Shown: positions 42,925 to 53,137 of the stretch, piece after piece | Layout: each line of letters opens with the position of its first letter | Position numbering within the stretch: the stretch's first letter is position 1 | Assembly: GCA_902984215.1 (NCBI GenBank) | Contig: CADWAF010005313.1 | Span: 37,803 to 101,802, forward strand | Reading direction: 5' to 3' | Source of the DNA: Willaertia magna | Lineage: Eukaryota > Heterolobosea > Eutetramitea > Acrasida > Naegleriidae | Length of the DNA: 64,000 bases | Made by a program: the position numbers and the translations under genes | The notes under the pieces: generated by a model | What the model saw: only the letters and a program-made list of their open reading frames with translations | What the model was told of the DNA's origin: nothing | Database searches by the model: none

Positions 42925-45555
42925 TTAATCTTTTCCACTTGTTTTAGGTTGATGATATTGTAAAGTATAAATAACAATTAAAGTAGATAAAACAAATGGT
43001 AAAACAATCATCCATTTAAAAATATTTAAAAATGAAATATTAAATTGAACTGTAAAATTATCAGAATATTTTTGATTAAATTCATTTAACATTTCAATTG
43101 TAATAACAGTATCATACATTCTTTCTTTTGGTGATTGTAATGTTACTTTATAAACACCTGGTTCTGTATATTTTTGTTCAAATAAAACTCTATTTGAAGA
43201 TCCATAATAAATCTTAACATTATATACTTTAGGTAAATGATCAGATTTTGGTAATTTTCTTTTATCAACAATTTCAAAATCTAAATCAAATGTAGAACCA
43301 ACAATATCTTTAAAGTTTCTTTCAATAAAATAAATACCATATAAATTAAATCTATGTTTAAATCCATTTTCATATTGCATTTGATAACTTGTTGTTTTTA
43401 ATGGATGATATGGTGATTCAGTACTTAAACAAATAACATTACCATTCATTGTTGAAATTATTAAATCCATTTTACCATTTCCAGTAATATCATCAGCTAA
43501 TACTTGACTATATGATCTTTCACCAATATCAATCTTATCAATACATCCTGATTTACCATTAATTATATATAAATATCCATCAAATGATGGTAAAACAATA
43601 TCTAACCCATTATTAACACTACTACCTGTAGAATTCTTACTTAAATCTAATAATAATGCTGGACTATAAATTGCACCACCTGTCAATACAGGGAAATGAT
43701 TTAATACCTTACCAGTCTTACCATTCACTGCCCAAACATGACCTGTAGATGTACCTACAATTAAATCTAAAATACCATCACCATCAACATCCCCAACACT
43801 TGGACTTTGTGCAGCAGATCCAGATAATGTAGTTGACCAAATCTCTTTACCTTTTCCATTAAAACATGCTAAATTAGAATTAAAATCAACTCCACAAATC
43901 TCTAAAAATCCATCTCCATTAACATCTTCAGAAATTACTTGTCCTTGAATTTCACCCATTAAAATAGGGAATCCTTCTAATAATTTACCTTGATGATTAT
44001 AAGCATAGATCCAACCTAATCCAGTACCTACAATAACATCTAAATAACCATCATGATCAATATCTGCAATTGTTGGATTACCATAAATATATGCTCTTTG
44101 AATTACACTTTCAGTTGTCATATCTAAATGTACATGCCACTTTAATTTTCTAGTTTCTAAATCAAATACTGCTATTCCACCAGCAACATATTTACTTAAA
44201 TCAATATCTGCATCTAATTCATGCATATTTTGATTATAATATTCTTTATCATAATAATAAGAAGTTGATACAATTAATTCTTCAACTCCATCATTATCAA
44301 TATCTGCAATTACAGGTGTAGATAATACATGTGAATCAACAGTAATATATTCTTTACCATTCTTTCTAACTGTTGAATGATGAACAAAATGTCTATGCAT
44401 TCCATCTACATCTCCTCTATATTTCTCTTCTAAGAAAGGTCTTAAGCTTAATGGTGTTTGAACACGTTGTTGAATTAATGATAATGAGGCTCTTGCTTCT
44501 GAACTTAAATGTCCTTCTGTAGTTGCAGGTGCTTTTGATAATTGTAATAATTTTCTTCTATTTGGATTGTTATTATTGATCTTTAAATTTCTTTTATTTC
44601 TTCTATCTCGTTGTTGTTGATAATCTTGTTGTTGTCTCGTTTTCTTTTTTAAATCTCTCTTTCTATTAAGATTTACATTGTTAACATTTTCATTCATTAC
44701 TTGTTTCTTCTTTAAATTCTTATTATTAACATTCTTATTAATATTCTTATTATTAACATTCTTATTTACTCCTGGTCCATCAACCTTTCCAGTTTTTAAT
44801 TCTCTTTCAACTTTCTCTCTTTCTAAAGATTTTTCCAAAACCTTTTCAGATTCATGTCCAGAAAGTGAAATTGAAACATCAAACTTATCATTCTCTAAGC
44901 CTTGATACCAAAACTTATCAACTAACAATCCAGGTATATACATTGAATAATCTCTAAGTAATTCACCATTTTGATTAAAAAATAAAATTTCACCATTAAC
45001 AGTTGTTAAGATAATATCCTTAACATTATCTTTATCTATATCATACAATAAAACACTAGAATGTGAAGATAATTGACTATGAGTATATGGCCAATGAGAA
45101 TTACTACTTTCCTTATATTCAGCACCACTTTCACCATTTAAAACTTGAATATAACGAACAAAAGTAGGGACAATGATATATTTACGATCTCCGTAGGTTA
45201 AGGTTTTTGAGTTCATTAGGTTAGTAATGTAAGGTGTTTGGTATACGGAACTATCTACATTAGTAGTCCAGGTTATTGCTACTTCACGTTTACATTGATT
45301 GGTAGTTTGAAATTTAGTTGCATCTTTTTGATGTTTAACAGTTTTAATTGGACCCTTTTCTGTAAATTTACTACTTGGTATATCCTTTTCATCTTTAATG
45401 GGTTTGGATTGTTGTCCGTTTATTATTCTTGTTGTTGTTCCTAATAATAAAAGTAACATTACTAGGCTTACCATCATCATCATCAAGCCTTTTGATTGTT
45501 GTTTTTGTTTGCATTGCCTTCCCGAAAGCAATGCAATGTTTTTAAAATCAGGCAT
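42925..45555 (-). CDS. DEX1-like FG-GAP repeat membrane protein
   Basis: 876 residues, one exon. It follows plant DEX1 along most of its length: CKREVAITWTTNVDSSVYQT, YIIVPTFVRYIQVLNG, SSVLLYDIDKDNVKDI, then four calcium-loop type FG-GAP repeats (DIDNDGVEE, DIDHDGYLD, DVNGDGFLE, DVDGDGILD), LISTMNGNVICLSTESPYHP and a single C-terminal membrane helix (WMIVLPFVLSTLIVIYTL). A signal-anchor-like stretch lies near residues 25-47. A basic Asn/Lys/Arg-rich insert is unique to this protein. DEX1 is a plasma/ER membrane protein needed for pollen wall patterning in plants; here it may act in coat or secretory-pathway surface assembly (inference). Confidence 0.88.
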   Translation of the reverse strand: MPDFKNIALLSGRQCKQKQQSKGLMMMMVSLVMLLLLLGTTTRIINGQQSKPIKDEKDIPSSKFTEKGPIKTVKHQKDATKFQTTNQCKREVAITWTTNVDSSVYQTPYITNLMNSKTLTYGDRKYIIVPTFVRYIQVLNGESGAEYKESSNSHWPYTHSQLSSHSSVLLYDIDKDNVKDIILTTVNGEILFFNQNGELLRDYSMYIPGLLVDKFWYQGLENDKFDVSISLSGHESEKVLEKSLEREKVERELKTGKVDGPGVNKNVNNKNINKNVNNKNLKKKQVMNENVNNVNLNRKRDLKKKTRQQQDYQQQRDRRNKRNLKINNNNPNRRKLLQLSKAPATTEGHLSSEARASLSLIQQRVQTPLSLRPFLEEKYRGDVDGMHRHFVHHSTVRKNGKEYITVDSHVLSTPVIADIDNDGVEELIVSTSYYYDKEYYNQNMHELDADIDLSKYVAGGIAVFDLETRKLKWHVHLDMTTESVIQRAYIYGNPTIADIDHDGYLDVIVGTGLGWIYAYNHQGKLLEGFPILMGEIQGQVISEDVNGDGFLEICGVDFNSNLACFNGKGKEIWSTTLSGSAAQSPSVGDVDGDGILDLIVGTSTGHVWAVNGKTGKVLNHFPVLTGGAIYSPALLLDLSKNSTGSSVNNGLDIVLPSFDGYLYIINGKSGCIDKIDIGERSYSQVLADDITGNGKMDLIISTMNGNVICLSTESPYHPLKTTSYQMQYENGFKHRFNLYGIYFIERNFKDIVGSTFDLDFEIVDKRKLPKSDHLPKVYNVKIYYGSSNRVLFEQKYTEPGVYKVTLQSPKERMYDTVITIEMLNEFNQKYSDNFTVQFNISFLNIFKWMIVLPFVLSTLIVIYTLQYHQPKTSGKD

Positions 45556-45727
45556 TTTTTTCCGATTACTTAAAAAAAACCAATCTTTTTATTTTTTATT
45601 AAATAAATAAATAAATAAAATAAATAAAATAATTAAATAAATAAAATATAATTAAATTATAACAATTTATAATCATTAAACTTATACAAAGAAACTATCC
45701 ATTGAATACAAAAAACAATTAAAAAAA

Positions 45728-48700
45728 ATGAAAACACATCCACTCTTAAAAGAAACTTTAAAATTAAATTTAAAACACTTTTCGGAACAAGATTGTTGGG
45801 ATCACACTTGTTATGATGAATTTTTAACATTTTTAAATAAAAATATTTTTATAAATAAAAATTTAATACAAAATTTATTTATTGAAGAATGTAATGGTTT
45901 AGAAATTATTTATAATATTTTATCTGAAAATAATAAATTATCAACAATTTATATGAAAAAATGTTCAATTTTAATTATTGGTTTATTATTTAAATTTAAT
46001 GATTATTTTAGTGTAAATACTTTACAATATTCTTTACAAAAAAATAATACTTTAAATAGTTTACAAAAAAATAAAGAAAATTTAGAATTTTATATAAATT
46101 ATTTTAAAAATTATTTAATTAATCAATTAAATTTAAATTCAGAAAATAATCAAGATTTAATTTTTTTACAAACAATAATTATAAATAGTTTAAGTTTATT
46201 TTTAGATTTAAATGAAGACGCTTTACAATGGTTTTTAAATGAAATTAATTTTATTGAAAATATTTTTAAAAATTTAATTTTAATTGAAAATATTTATTTA
46301 AGACAATCTATTATAGAATGTTTATTTTATTTAATTTCTAAATATAGTAATTATTTAAATAATAATAATTTAAATAATAATTTTGAAAATGATAAACTTT
46401 ACAATGAAATTTTAAATAAAATAATTTTACAAATAAATAATTTTATTTTATTACCAATTAAAGAAAATGATTATTTAGAATATTTAGATTTTATTTTACA
46501 AATGATTACAATATGTTACAATGATCATTACAATACATTTGATTGTCATTTATTAAAAATTAAAAAAATAAATACAATAAATATTTTAAATTTATTTTTA
46601 AAATTTAAAATTTTTGAAATTAATTATTTAAATGATTTAAGAATTTTAAATAAATATTTTGATATTTTAATTTATTTATCTAATCAACCAGATGATTGTA
46701 ATCTTTTTTTAAATAATATTTTTAATTTAAATTTAAATAATAATTCTATAAATGGAAATCAAGAAGTTTTAAATAATTTAAAAAAATTAATTAAAATTAG
46801 TTTACAATCTGGTGATTTTACTTTACAAAATATGGCAACAAAAATTTTATCAAATTTTTCAAATAAAATTTTAACATTTTTAGAAATGAAAGAAAATTTA
46901 AATAATTGTTTACTTTTATGGAAAGATCAATTTCCTTCTTTACAAAATAATTCATTACAATCTACTTTATTATCTACTTTACAAAATAATTTTGAAAATA
47001 ATTTTGAAAATAATAATTATAATAGATTAACAATGAAACAAAAAGGAGTATTTATTTTAGGAATAATTAAATCATTAAATAATTATAATTTAAATTTAAA
47101 TAATTTAAATAATTTTAAAGATTTATTTATTTTATTATTTTTAAAAACTATTAAAGAATTTGAACATGTAAATATTACAATATGTATTAAATTATTTGAA
47201 TTATTTTATCAAATTAATCATTACAATAATCTTTACAATAATAAAGATTACAATAATGAAATATTTAAAATTACAAAAGAACAAGAAAATGAAATTTTAT
47301 TAATTTTATCAACAATTATGAATGCTACATGTTTTACAAATGGAATGAAGGGTTTTTTACATTTTTATTCTTTTATTAATTATAATAATGATTACAATAA
47401 TAATTATAATAGTAATGATTACAATAATAATAACCAATCAATGAATTTATCATTACAAAAAAATAAATTAGAAAATAATGTTCAACAACAAGAACTATAT
47501 TTAGAAAAGAATCCATTTAGTGATTTAAATACATTATTAAATCAATCTAAAAATAGTTTAAATAATTTACAAAATAATAATTTACAAAATGAAATAAAAA
47601 ATGATAATAATTACAATAATAATTTACAAAATGTAATGAATATAATTTTAAATAGATTTTATGATATTCATTGGGAAATTAGAGAATCTTGTGTTGAATT
47701 AATTAATTATTTATTAATTTCAGTTATTAATAATAATCAAAATAATTATATATTTAATAATTTATTACAAAATTTATTACAAAATAATAAAATTATTAAT
47801 TTATTAAAAGATAAATTATTTGATAAAGAAATGTATGTTGTATTAACAACAATTAAAACAATTTTGGTAAGTTTTATATTTTTTTTATTTTAATTATTTT
47901 TTAATTTTAAATTTTTTTTAAATTTATTATTTTATTTTTCATTTTTATAATTTAATCTAAAATTTTTGTAAAAATAGAATTTATTTATTTATGAAAAGGA
48001 AATGAAAAGTAATTTTTTTGATAAAAATTTAATTTTAGAAAATTTATTTTCCATTGTAAATTATAATTGTGAATATAATATTAAAAAGGAAATTATTAAT
48101 TTATTAAATTATTTAATGAATAATAATTTAATTAATATTATAAATTTAAATTCAACCATGTTAAAGTAAGTTATTTTAACTTTATATTTTAAATTTATTT
48201 AAAAATTTTAAATTTATATTTTAAATTTATTAAATAATTTTATTTTAAATATAATTTTAAATATAATTTTTATAAATTTAGTAATTTTGTAAATATTTTA
48301 TGGAATAGTGATGATGTAGATGTCATTTATTTATTATTACAATTTTTACAATCATGCCTTTCTTCAATACTTTGTAACAATTACACAGAAAATAATAATG
48401 ATGACAATAATGATTACAACCATTTAACAAACTTTTTAATTAATACTTTAAATTTAAAACAAATCATTGAAGAATCTTTACAATTTCAAAACGAAAAAAT
48501 CTATCAATCAAGTAAACAACTTGTTCAACAACTACTTTTAAATTATAACAACAAATCGTCATTAAAAGAACTTTTTGAAGATATTTTAAAAATTGACAGC
48601 AATGCAAACACTAATGATATTAACAACGAAAATAACGGTGGTGGTGAGGATAGTGATAATAATGCAAACATCATGGAAGATAGTGATAATAGTGTTGAAT

Positions 48701-48804
48701 TTTCACCTATTGATTTGAGAAGGAAGAAGAAAAAGGACAATGGAAGGGAAATTCAAAACTTTTTTCACTTTGAAAATGCCAATTTTGATTGCCAACACTG
48801 TTAA
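45728..48804 (+). CDS. HEAT-repeat protein, BRAT1-like, three exons
   Basis: Exons 45728-47866, 47978-48165 and 48282-48804 join to 949 residues; introns are 111 and 116 nt, GTAAGTT..AG. The N-terminus (CWDHTCYDEFLTFLNKNIF...IEECNGLEIIYNIL) and a block near residue 650 (NRFYDIHWEIRESCVELINYLL) resemble BRAT1, the ATM/Integrator-associated HEAT protein. The rest is alpha-helical, Asn/Leu-rich and split by Asn loops. The C-terminus is acidic then basic (DLRRKKKKD). Identity is low, so the assignment is tentative. TAA at 48802. Confidence 0.7.
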
Positions 48805-49311
48805 GGAAGTGCAAATTTCCTTAAAAGATAGATGAATGAATTAGTATATTTAATTTTTTGTAATAAATGTCACTGTCAAAGCAAATTGGCCTTACTTTGA
48901 TGTGGGCCCTGGAGCATTAAATTTAAAAAGCGCACAAAAAGAGAAAATTTGGCAATCAAGTCCTAGCATTTTGCCGTGTAAAACGAGATCTAGTCACTAC
49001 TACATTGGGACATTTCAATAAATGTTTGAAGAAGGTTATTTAAAAAATGTTTTAATGCTGTAACTTAATAAATGTAAGTCTGGTTTATAATAATATACAA
49101 AGTGTTAAAAAGAAATATTTTAAATATATTTTGTGCATGTAAAAAGATATAATAGATTACATTCGTTTTATACAAAGAAACTATAGTACTCTTACTTTTA
49201 ATGACTAGTAGGATGCACTTCAAAGATATTGACCCAATTAATAACTTGCCTTTTTGACTGTTTGTCCTTGGTTGCTTTTGGCGATGTTGCTCCTGAAAAA
49301 AACAAAAAAAA

Positions 49312-49399
49312 TATAAGAACTAGAGAGAGTTGGATTAGATAGTTAGACGAGCTTTTTCTTTTATTTAACTATTTAGTCCCCCTCTCTTTAGTTCTTATA
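49312..49399 (+). ncRNA. Long hairpin 1, possible small-RNA precursor
   Basis: TATAAGAAC-TAGAGAG pairs with CTCTCTTTAG-TTCTTATA (outer stem). After a TT/CC internal loop, GGATTAGATAGTTAGA pairs along its whole length with TTTAACTATTTAGTCC, counting G-U. The loop is T-rich (about 20 nt). The inner arms (GAGAGTTGGATTAGA and ACTATTTAGTCCCCCTCTCTT) recur in hairpin 2 with the same orientation and spacing. No frame crosses it. Precursor-miRNA-like in size and shape, but a miniature inverted-repeat element is also possible. Strand is not certain. Confidence 0.55.
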
Positions 49400-49997
49400 G
49401 TGTATTGTCACTTTGTGGTATGTAAAGTTATTGCATGTTTTTGTTAATGGATTTAAACCATAATGGTATTGCTTTTTTACGAATTCTGTTCTGACCACTT
49501 TTTGCATGTGTTAGGAATTGCTAAATCTTTGATCACTTACAGTTTCTTTTGCAGAGGAGAATAGCATAGAAACTTTAACTACAAAGAGAGAATAGACATG
49601 TCTCCTAGTACGTGATGTGAAACAATAATTAAAACAGATCGTGAAATCTGTATTTAACATTTCATTGGGGACACATGAGGTTTGTTGATATTTTAATTAT
49701 ATACTTTTGTTGCTTATATGTTCGCAAACAATGACTAGCATGTAGCTGCACAAAGGCAATGCCAAAGCACAGCCTGTTAATATGAAAAGGTGTGGGTAAA
49801 TAAGGAACAACTAACAAAAACATCAATTAAGGATTGGACATTTAGAGAAGTTTCCTTAAAAGTAACGGTCCACTCAAACGCATTTAGTAAGCAATACTGC
49901 ATATAATATTATAACATAATTAAAAAATGTGCAAATTAGCCCTGCAACAATCTGAATAGATAATTAAAGGTTTTGAAAGGAGCAAACATATGTAGCA

Positions 49998-50087
49998 GTA
50001 AGAAAGATAAGAGAGTTGGATTAGACAGTTAGACGTACTTACAAGTACATGTTTTACTATTTAGTCCCCCTCTCTTATCTTTCTTAC
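49998..50087 (+). ncRNA. Long hairpin 2, possible small-RNA precursor
   Basis: GTAAGAAAGATAAGAGAG and CTCTCTTATCTTTCTTAC form a perfect 18-bp outer stem. It differs in sequence from that of hairpin 1 yet keeps full pairing. Inside, TTGGATTAGACAGTTAGACG is conserved (one change) opposite ACTATTTAGTCCCC, and the tip closes with GTACTT-ACA-AGTAC. Total 90 nt against 88 for hairpin 1. Conserved arms in changing stems are what a small-RNA family looks like. RNA data are needed to call it expressed. Confidence 0.55.
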
Positions 50088-50488
50088 ATGTAAATAAACA
50101 TACATACATGTATGTTGTAAATGTATTCATTATTATAAAGGTGTTTAGTTATTGTTGATGAAACAATCCACCACTTGCCGTTTTGTTTCAAGCGGGCTGA
50201 CATGTTTGTTTTTAAATATCCGTTAAATGCACATTTCACACATGCAACATGTTTATGACCACATTTAAAACATGTTTAACACACATCCCTTATTCTTTGA
50301 TAATAAAATAGTTTAGGGTAAGTAAAACTTCTGCAAAACACTTTTCCACATAAACGTTTTCACATGCATGGCTTTATACACTGATTAATCGTTAATGTAA
50401 CGAAAATTTTAGTATTTTGGTCCCAAGCTTGCCTTCTATTTTAAACTAAACTTTAAATATCATTTACCCTTAGTGTCATTTAAAAAAA

Positions 50489-52696
50489 ATGATAAAGTGC
50501 TTTCAAAGAACTATTCATCCAAACACCATTTCACCTCCTTCTCTCTTCACTTCCGATAGCGATGAAGAAGAAGAAGAACAAGATACTGCAAACCATCATC
50601 CCTTTAACAATCAAAATAATAATAACAAAAAACAATCACTTACTCACCATCTTCTTTTTAGATCCATTAACTATAAATCTCCTAATCAAACCAAAAATCA
50701 ATTCAGTTATTCCTCTTTATCTACTTACTACTCTAACCAAATACTTTCCAATAACCTTATCCAATCTAAACATTCTAACTTCTCCTATCAATACCATCAT
50801 CTTACCTCAACTAACCTTTGCTATACAAATGATACTTTTTTTTTAAATGAATTCCAACAAGCCTTTACAGATGATAAAGATTTTATCGTTCCTTTTGGAC
50901 CTTTGGATACAAAATTTTCGGCGGTAAAACTTGTAAAAAAGTTATTTATAGATCCTATTGAAAATGTTATTTGTATTAAAAATAGTGAAAATTTTTATAG
51001 TTCACAATTAATTTGTATTACAAAAAATAAATATTTATATCAATTTAATGAACAAAATGGAAAGTTATTATATTTTAATAATTTTAATAATTTTAAAAAT
51101 AATTTTAAAAATAGTTTTGAAAATTGTAAAATTCCGTTAATTTTAAATTTAAATAATTTTTGTAATGAATTTAAAATTAAACAACCAACAAATATAATTG
51201 TTGATCAAACTTTACAAAATTTAACAATTATTGTTGAATTAAAAAATAATTCAGGATTTCAATTATTACAATTTTATTTAACAAAAAATAATTTTATTTT
51301 AAAATTAAAAACAAAAGTATTTTTATTAAAATCCATTTTCGGTAAAGATTGTAAATATATAAATTTAAATCAAGATATTTTATTTATCATTACAAAAAAA
51401 AATGAAATTAAATTATACGATTGGAAAGCTTTACAAAAAAACTTTACAACCCTCATCCATCCATCAAATGAAGAAGAAGAAAATAATTTTAATTTTGAAT
51501 TAGAAAATTGTTATATGAAACTTGTAAAAAAGAAAAGAATTGTAAATGGTAGAGAAATAATTGATGAAGAACAAGAACAATTTGAAAAAATTAAAGAAAT
51601 TCCTTGTACTATGGACTTTACAAAATTTAATAATAATTTAAATAATAATTTAAATAATTTAAATAATAAAATAGAAGAACAACAACAACAATTAGTACAA
51701 CCATTATTATTAGTGTTAACAAATACAATACCAAAAAGTATAAAAGAATTTCAATATCAAGTAACTTTTAAAACTGAAAATGATCATTTACAGTTTCATC
51801 CATTTCATATTGAAACGTGTACTGTAGATAAAAAAAATCAAAGAAATATTCGTTTCATTTTATGGTATTTAAATAATAAAAATAAAAATCATACAATAAA
51901 TAGCCAACTAAATAACCAATTAAATGAAAATAAATATGTAATTGAACCAGTAAAAGATCCAAATAGATTATTATCTTATCAATTAAGATATAATCAGCAA
52001 ATATATTCTTTTAATGAAAATGAAAATGAATTAGAAGCAAATATAATATTTGATAGAAATGGTAGATTTATATTTATTACAAGTTATTTTCTAAGAGTAA
52101 TTAGTTTAAATCCTTTTGATTATTCTAAAATTAAAAAGATTCATTATGAATATCAATTTGTATTACAACAATCAACTAATATTATTACAAACCATAATAA
52201 TAGTAACCAACAACAACAACAACAACAACAAAATAATAAAGAAAATAGTAGAAATAACAACAACAACAATAGTGATAATAATGAAACAAGTTCAGATTCA
52301 GATTCTATGGAATTAGATGAAAGTGAAGAAGAAGAAGAAGAAGAAAACAATAATAATCTTAGAACAAGAAAGAATAGAATTTATTATGGACATAATCCAA
52401 CTATTCTTACTTATGATTATGATAGTGAGTTAGATTGTATTGTTTTATTAACGTCAGAATCAATGATTTATTTAATTAGAAATTGTGATGGATATTTATT
52501 AAAGAAATATCATTTACAAAAATTATTGGAAAATATTGGTAGTGGTAATAGTGAATTGAAATTGATAAAGAATTTAAATGAAAAAAGTATATTATTTGAT
52601 ATTGATATTTATTTGAGTGGAAGTAAAATATTTATAATTTATAAACCCAACAACAAAACGGTTGTATTATCATTTGAAATAAATATATCACCTTAA
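50489..52696 (+). CDS. Large hypothetical protein, beta-propeller-like
   Basis: 735 residues, one exon, ATG in an A-run. An acidic patch (SDSDEEEEEQD) lies near the N-terminus. Then come many beta-type segments (VICIKNSEN, LICITKNKYLYQFNEQNGKLLYF, DILFIITKKNEIKLYDW, GRFIFITSYFLRVISLNPF, CIVLLTSESMIYLIRNCDGYLL), suggesting a WD-like propeller. A Gln/Asn run and an acidic run precede the last blade. The order is faintly like DCAF17 or other CUL4-associated factors, but I cannot confirm it. Confidence 0.75.
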   Translation: MIKCFQRTIHPNTISPPSLFTSDSDEEEEEQDTANHHPFNNQNNNNKKQSLTHHLLFRSINYKSPNQTKNQFSYSSLSTYYSNQILSNNLIQSKHSNFSYQYHHLTSTNLCYTNDTFFLNEFQQAFTDDKDFIVPFGPLDTKFSAVKLVKKLFIDPIENVICIKNSENFYSSQLICITKNKYLYQFNEQNGKLLYFNNFNNFKNNFKNSFENCKIPLILNLNNFCNEFKIKQPTNIIVDQTLQNLTIIVELKNNSGFQLLQFYLTKNNFILKLKTKVFLLKSIFGKDCKYINLNQDILFIITKKNEIKLYDWKALQKNFTTLIHPSNEEEENNFNFELENCYMKLVKKKRIVNGREIIDEEQEQFEKIKEIPCTMDFTKFNNNLNNNLNNLNNKIEEQQQQLVQPLLLVLTNTIPKSIKEFQYQVTFKTENDHLQFHPFHIETCTVDKKNQRNIRFILWYLNNKNKNHTINSQLNNQLNENKYVIEPVKDPNRLLSYQLRYNQQIYSFNENENELEANIIFDRNGRFIFITSYFLRVISLNPFDYSKIKKIHYEYQFVLQQSTNIITNHNNSNQQQQQQQQNNKENSRNNNNNNSDNNETSSDSDSMELDESEEEEEEENNNNLRTRKNRIYYGHNPTILTYDYDSELDCIVLLTSESMIYLIRNCDGYLLKKYHLQKLLENIGSGNSELKLIKNLNEKSILFDIDIYLSGSKIFIIYKPNNKTVVLSFEINISP

Positions 52697-52765
52697 TTCC
52701 TAGCCCTCCACAAATTTAAACGGTTGAAAAATTTTGAAAAGAATAGTTTTATAGTATAAAATGTA

Positions 52766-52852
52766 TCCCGCATAGTCCAGTGGCTAGGATACCTGGCTTT
52801 CATATCTAACTAAAGTCCCCAGGAGGCCCGGGTTCGATTCCCGGTGTGGGAA
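52766..52852 (+). tRNA. tRNA-Glu (anticodon TTC) with 15-nt intron
   Basis: The acceptor TCCCGCA/TGTGGGA, anticodon stem CCTGG/CCAGG and T arm CCGGG-TTCGATT-CCCGG pair fully. The loop is CTTTCA + TATCTAACTAAAGTC + C, with TTC at 34-36 and the intron at the canonical 37/38 site. The intron AAAGTC can pair with GGCTTT across the anticodon, as in the tRNA-Gln genes. Confidence 0.94.
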
Positions 52853-53137
52853 ACCATTTTTGGCATTAAATAGAACAAAAATTAAAAAAATTCCGCTTAC
52901 AACTTTTAAAAACGGAGAAAAAAATGCTGGATTGGAAATAAATAAAATCACCTGGCACAATAGCGCACTCATTTGAATTTAATTTTCCAACAAATTTTTA
53001 TTTCCTGAGCTGCCTTGGTGCTTGCTAATAACAAGTACAAATAGGAAATATGCTTTCTTTCCTATTAGAAATACACAAAAAAAACAAACAAATAACGATA
53101 TAATTAATAATTCAAAAAATTCCATTAAATTTAACAA

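Larger units (their letters stand above)
48805..50488. other. Gene-free region with two related hairpins
   Basis: About 1.7 kb with no supported reading frame and a higher G/C share than the flanking coding DNA. It carries the two hairpins listed separately. Also present are small words of dyad symmetry such as ACATACATGTATGT (about 50100). This is the best candidate here for a non-coding RNA locus. Confidence 0.5.

Noticed and set aside
44678..45610. Plus-strand frames of 68-75 codons
   Set aside because: They are antisense shadows of the DEX1-like gene, which has clear domain matches.
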